Made by a program: the position numbers and the translations under genes | The notes under the pieces: generated by a model | Told to the model about the DNA's origin: nothing | Seen by the model: the letters and a program-made list of their open reading frames with translations, nothing else | Database searches by the model: none | In this document: piece after piece, positions 24,301-30,300 of the stretch | How the letters are laid out: every line of letters begins with the position of its first letter | Position numbering within the stretch: the first letter of the stretch is position 1 | DNA from: Protonemura montana | Lineage: Eukaryota > Arthropoda > Insecta > Plecoptera > Nemouridae | DNA length: 64,000 nt | Assembly: GCA_947568835.1 (NCBI GenBank) | Contig: OX387603.1 | Location: 4,748,701-4,812,700, forward strand | Direction of reading: 5' to 3'

Positions 24301-27300
24301 GATCAAAATGCTGTTCTACTGGCAAAAAGGCACTTTTTTATAGAAAAAATTTTTTTTCTTGGAAAGTGGTAAAACACCCATCTTGATTTTTGGAACACAT
24401 GATCATATGTATGTTCTGTATATATAGAAAAAAAATCAGGCAAATCAAAAATGACTCATCAGCGATATGGTCATTTTGGAAAATGCAGATGTGTAAAATC
24501 ACAATTAAATTCGTATTAACATATCGTCATTTTTGTTTCCATATTCAGGTAGGGTATGAAATTACCTTTCAGATGATTTTTTTCCCAGCTCTGTAGCTCC
24601 CATAGAACCCTAGATATTGCGTAGAAAGGGTGGTCACTACACGCCCGGGGGGCAAAATGACCCCAACTTCCCCCCCTTGTAATATCCGAACGGTTGGACC
24701 AAAAAAAAAAAAAAAAAAAAATAGCCCCTAAGTCAACAAACTTAACAAGTATACCAATTTTCATCAAAATCTGGGTCGGTCAAAGTGAAATTTAATTAAA
24801 AGTGAGTGATTACACATGGAATGACCCTTTTGCCAGTTTTCTTTTCCATTAAATTCTGCTCCCTGTCTCGTTCCTTCACCAACACAAAAACTATTCAGTC
24901 TCGTGGCACCCTATTCACATAAGGCGACGGTAGAGTATTTTTAAGGATGACGGAATCGATATCACATTCTTCTAGTAAAGTAAACTTGTTAGAAATTACA
25001 AGTTAATGATTTTATTATTCAACCCCCAATAACTCTTGTGGTGCTCAGGTACGGACAACAGAAGCCGTGCTTTGTCTACCGCCTGGTCATGGACAACTGC
25101 CTAGAGAAGAAGATCTACGACCGGCAGATCAATAAACAAGGCATGGCCGACCGTGTTGTCGACGAATGCAACCCGGACGCCCACCTTTCCATCAAGGAGG
25201 TCACCAACCTCTGCTGGGATGACGAAAAAGACTCTGAGATTGCCGATTTCAGCGAGAACAAAGACAAGTACGAGGACCTCGTCATGAGGAAGCTGGTCGA
25301 GACGCACAGCAGGCATCTCTCCAAGGTACGGCAACTCTTGGACTCTTACAGAAGTAGCCAAAAAAAATACTTTACTCACGGGTACCAATTTTGTGCTATT
25401 GGCTAAGCAGATACCTGCCAGCATTCCTATATCAACATTCCATACCAACTGCGACGATGGATAATATGCATGCATGCAAAGTTGGACCCCACTCTCTAGT
25501 ATTTTGTGGAAAGAAGAAGACAGATGCAGCTCAACTGAAAACTCTCGAGTACACTGTCCATTGTTGATGCAATTGTCACACTGCTACAACTGCATTCTAG
25601 GCCCTATATGGTGAAATTGGTTACATTTTTTTGTTTACCCTACGGGTTGTGTCCACGTCTGGTCTGAAAATTGTTGTTACCACAAATCGTTACTGGTTAG
25701 TTGCTCAGCTCCTATATATTGTTGTAGGCGTTGGCAATCTTTTGCAGGATAGCACATTCCCAGCAAGAGTTCGTGAAGTTTACCATCCCGTCAGGTGGCT
25801 GTTCTAACCGTACTTTCTGTTGTGTTTCAGGAGCCGTTCCAGCACGAGTCACTGCTCGTCGACCGCAAGGAGAAGAAGTTGTCGCAGGCAGAGAAGCGAC
25901 TTGCCCAGCGCAGCTACGAGCTCGAGAAGCAGGCCAACATCAACTACAACCGGCCGCAGTATCCTGTCGTGCAACCTGGACTACAGATCAGGTGGGTGTC
26001 ACTTTGTGGCACTTATTTGTCCATTTGACATTCAAACTCGAATCAATCAATTTGAAGGTGTCAAAAAATGTCTTAAATGCAGTCCTTAAAGGACTTTTAG
26101 CTCGACATCTTGGCAAAGATGGTCTGACAAGAAAATCCTTGTTAGGACTGCAAACCCGTCTTAACAGAGCTGTTATTGAAAACCACAACTCTTCAACCAT
26201 GGGCTCTCAAAACCTTGGAAAAATCAAGTATTGAAATGTTTAATAGAGTTTTAAGTTTTGTTTTGCTGCCTTACAAACTAGGATAGGCTTTCTCCGCCAC
26301 AGCTACACTCGTGCAACGTTACTCGCAATCTCTTGAACGCCTTGTTTCCCTCTCAGAGCAATTCGACCGGATGGTTCGGCTGCTGGCAAGCCGGTGGCGT
26401 CAGTGCGACCAATGCAAGCCGAGCCAGGGCAGTCTGGCGGCGTGCGAGGAGCTGCGTTGGGGGCCGGCGCCGGCCGCACTCGATGGATACCTGCAGAGGT
26501 CTGGCAGCGGCAGGGCATGAGTGCTCAGGAGATGACGTTACCGCTAGGTGAGAACTGGTTCTTGCAAGAAGGTACACTTGCAGGAAAAGTAGCTGACCCT
26601 TGGAATATTATACATTTTGTTTAGGGCTTCTTCAAAACAGTGTTGCTTTTAGCAATATAGTTGTAGCAATTTGTTTGGCTTTCATGTGATTGCTGTTTTG
26701 ATCCCAAAAATGGAATTTTGGCTTACAAAACCAAATACACGAACAGGTCACTTGTCTTACCATAGAGGCCATAGTGGCCTCTCCAGTTTTCTTGTCCCAT
26801 GCAAAGCAGGGAAGTTAAGTGTAATTATTGGGTGATCAAAAAATACCGAAACATTTTCCTGCTAATATTGTGATGTTAGGAACAACTGCGGCCAAGTAAA
26901 CTAACGTTTTCAAATGTTTCCAGACGTGGTCATTCCAACAAACTCGGCAGACCGAGCGTCCATCGTTCTCAAGGCCGGTCAGCGGGTCATGGTGCTCAAG
27001 AGTCCCAAAGGTAACCAAAACATAAAACAATTGTCGAACCAGAGTTATTTGACTTCTGAGGTGTAGTTGTGTATTTTATTTGTTGAGTTTTAGTATCAGA
27101 TTCCATCAGGTATTTATTTCCAGTCTTTTTAGTTCTACTTCAAACTTTAATAACAATAACAATCTTCCAGTAATATCGATGTTCGTGCAGAGCACGCCAA
27201 TTGTGCCTATGTTGGTTTTGGCGCTATCAGATGGTGCTAGCAGCGTTAAACTGAGTCAGGAAGTTGATGCTGATGCACCTTTCCTTCACCAGGCATCTAC

Positions 27301-30300
27301 ATGCAGCTGGAGAACGGCAAGATCATTGCGATCCGGACGGCGTTCAAGGTGGGAGGGGCCGGCAAGGGAGCGGCGCAAGACAACACCAAGGACCTCAAAG
27401 CCACGTCCTTCCTGCATCAAGACAAAGACGATCTCAAGAAAGGTAGTGCGGCAAGAATTTATAACTTGGCTAGGCGTGCAGAGAAACGGAGTCATATTCT
27501 ACGTGAAGGTACTGGTATTATTTGCGCTAGCTTTGACAAGCGCAAAGAGGTACAAAGAGGTACAAGTTTAGAGCAGCTGGTTAATGAACTTGGAAGGAGG
27601 AATCAAGAACACGCAACTAACCGAGAGAGAAATAGCCAATTGTGGCAGTTTACAACATTTCAGCTGCTACCTTGTTAATTTGAGGTAGATGACTAATGGG
27701 TTATTGATGGGTGTCAGGTAGGGGTTACATAGGGAAGAAGATGGGAGAGTGTTTAGGGATTGGTGGTTGGGTGGGTGAAGAGGGTGGCAGTTAGGAGGAA
27801 TCCAACTTGGTGATCCATTACAGACTCGGAACACCTGCGGAATAAATTACCAAAGCCAGCGATGGTGACGTTCCCTGATAATTTCTCTGCAATTGCCTAA
27901 CTGTTGCCTGACAAGTGGCAGTATATAGTTGTGGCTGAATTCATATGTTCATAGCTAGCTTCACAAATTTCAATCTACATATCATTAATCATTTAACAAC
28001 CAGTGGAGTAATCCTAACGTTGTTAAGAAACCAATATTAAATCGAATTGAACAGAGTTATGTGGGGTTTCAGGTGAGGGGAAGGGATTTCATTACATTTC
28101 TGTGCAGCAGTGTAAGGTTTTAAAGATCCAGTGACTGGTAAAAGAAGCGGATAAATGATCCACGTCACTTGACATGCATTTGGAGTTGTTCCATCCTGCT
28201 ACGCTAGATCCCGTATTCTCATGTTTACAAATCCTGTCTAACACTTTGCATTCCCTCAGCCAACATCTCCATTACGCGTGGCCCCAAGCCACCGGCACCG
28301 CCCCTGAAAGTCGGGCCTGCCGTCAGCCTGATGGCCAAGTCGCCGAGCGGCCGGCTGGGTCCAGCTCTCGCCCGCCGACCCCTGCTCGGGCGGCCCCGGC
28401 CTCCAGCCGCTGCCACCAAGCCGTACCGACCAAACGAAGACGAACCTGCCTCCAAGGATGAAGGTACCGACGCGACGAAGAGTCCGGGTTCAAGTCAAGA
28501 TACGGCCAAGAGTGTAGATGACATCGACTCCGAGGCATCATTCGATGGGGAGGGCACCACAAAGGCAGCGGAGAAGCCGGAAGAGGATTTCAGGACGGAC
28601 ATGCAGAAACTTCAGGCAAACGTCGACAAAATTCAGCCAGACCCGTTGTTCCACGAGGAAGGTGCGTTCGACTATTTTTATATCGGTAACCTTACAGTTG
28701 ATTTATTATTACCCAATCCTTTTTCTTGCAGACACTTTGACTACTTTTCTTCAGTTACTTAATAAGTGGTTACCCTAAACTTACTAACGTTGAAGTTGAA
28801 GTGTAGTTTACGAAATGCTACGAAACTTTTGTGACGAGTTTCTTATTTACTCTAGAATTATGGTTTACAGACCCCTTCTCATAATAGCAACAATGCATTT
28901 TATTGTGATTTGTGGTCAGTTTACATTTTATAATTAGAGTTCCTAATAATAAAATACCCCACGCATTGCAAGCATTTGCAATTTATATTAGATTTCGCCT
29001 GTTGACATTCTTTGGTAATTTTTCATTTTTTTTACTCATTATTTTCCCTCTATAATTTTGTATTTTATTCCATAATATCGTATTTTACAATTCATGTTCT
29101 ATCTTCCGATCCAGGCAAGGAAGAAAAACGGCTGCCGGACCTCAAGAAGTTCACAGTCGAGAGGACGTTCCAGAAGAGCGGCCTACCCGCAGTGAGCGTT
29201 ACCCCCGTCAGCTCGGCACAGAGCGCCAACCTTCCGCCAACTAACATCCAACAGTGGCAGCAGAAGAACCCGCAGTATATCCAGCAGGCGTACCAACACG
29301 CGCCCGGCGCCTCCTCCTCCGTGAATCCTTCCACCCAAACCGCGGCCGCGCTTGGTCCCGTTTCCCAGCCGGCTACGGGACAGAACCAATCGGGATATCC
29401 AAGGCCCAGTTTCAACCAATCGACTTTCAAGGGACAAGGTCAGCTCAATATGGAACAACAAATGAGAATACCGGAACAACAGATGAGAGTTCCGGATCAG
29501 CAGATGAGAGTTCCGGATCAGCAGATGAGAGTTCCAGATCAGCAGATGAGAGTTCCGGATCAGCAGATGAGAGTTCCGGAACAGCAGATGAGAGTTCCGG
29601 AACAGCAGATGAGAGTTCCCGATCAGCAGATGAGAGTTCCGGAACAACAAATGAGAGTTCCGGAACAGCAGATGAGAGTTCCGGATCAGCAGATGAGAGT
29701 TCCGGATCAGCAGATGAGAGTTCCAGACCAGCAGATGAGGCTGCCTGAATCACAATTACAGCATGAATCTCAACAAAGAATTCCCGAAACCCACGCCGGC
29801 CAACTGCGGATACCGGATGCAAGCATGCGGCAACGGGAGTCTCAGATGCGACAACAGGACGCCAAAACGCGGCCGAACGAATCTCAGATGCGGCTGCAAG
29901 AGAGCCAACCGCGGATTCCTGACCTCACCTCACCGATACCGGTGGAATCTTCCGACGAAGAGCGGCGGAATACGGAAGCAGCCAGTGCAACGCTGTCGCC
30001 GCGGTCTTCGCTGAAAAACTATCGCCACAACTTCACGCACAAGGGAACGGAAAAGCCAGAAGCGCCAGATAACATCCCGGCGGAAAAACCGCGGCACGTA
30101 CCAAATCTCACGTCGCGGCCTACGAAGAAAAGACCGCCGCCGAAGTCGAAGTCGAGTGTCCCGGTCGACTACCAGGCCCTGGGAGCCGTGGAGGAAAAAC
30201 CTGCAGAAGCACCAGCCTACCACGGTTTCCAGCAGGGCTATCCCAGTTTTCCGAGCTATCCGGGCTTTACCGGGCAGTTCCCGAACGAGTTCCAGCATTC

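Noticed and set aside
29254..29748. SADESSG repeat frame (+1 relative to the gene)
   Set aside because: Shadow of the 21-bp coding minisatellite; the QQMRVP frame is continuous with the conserved gene.
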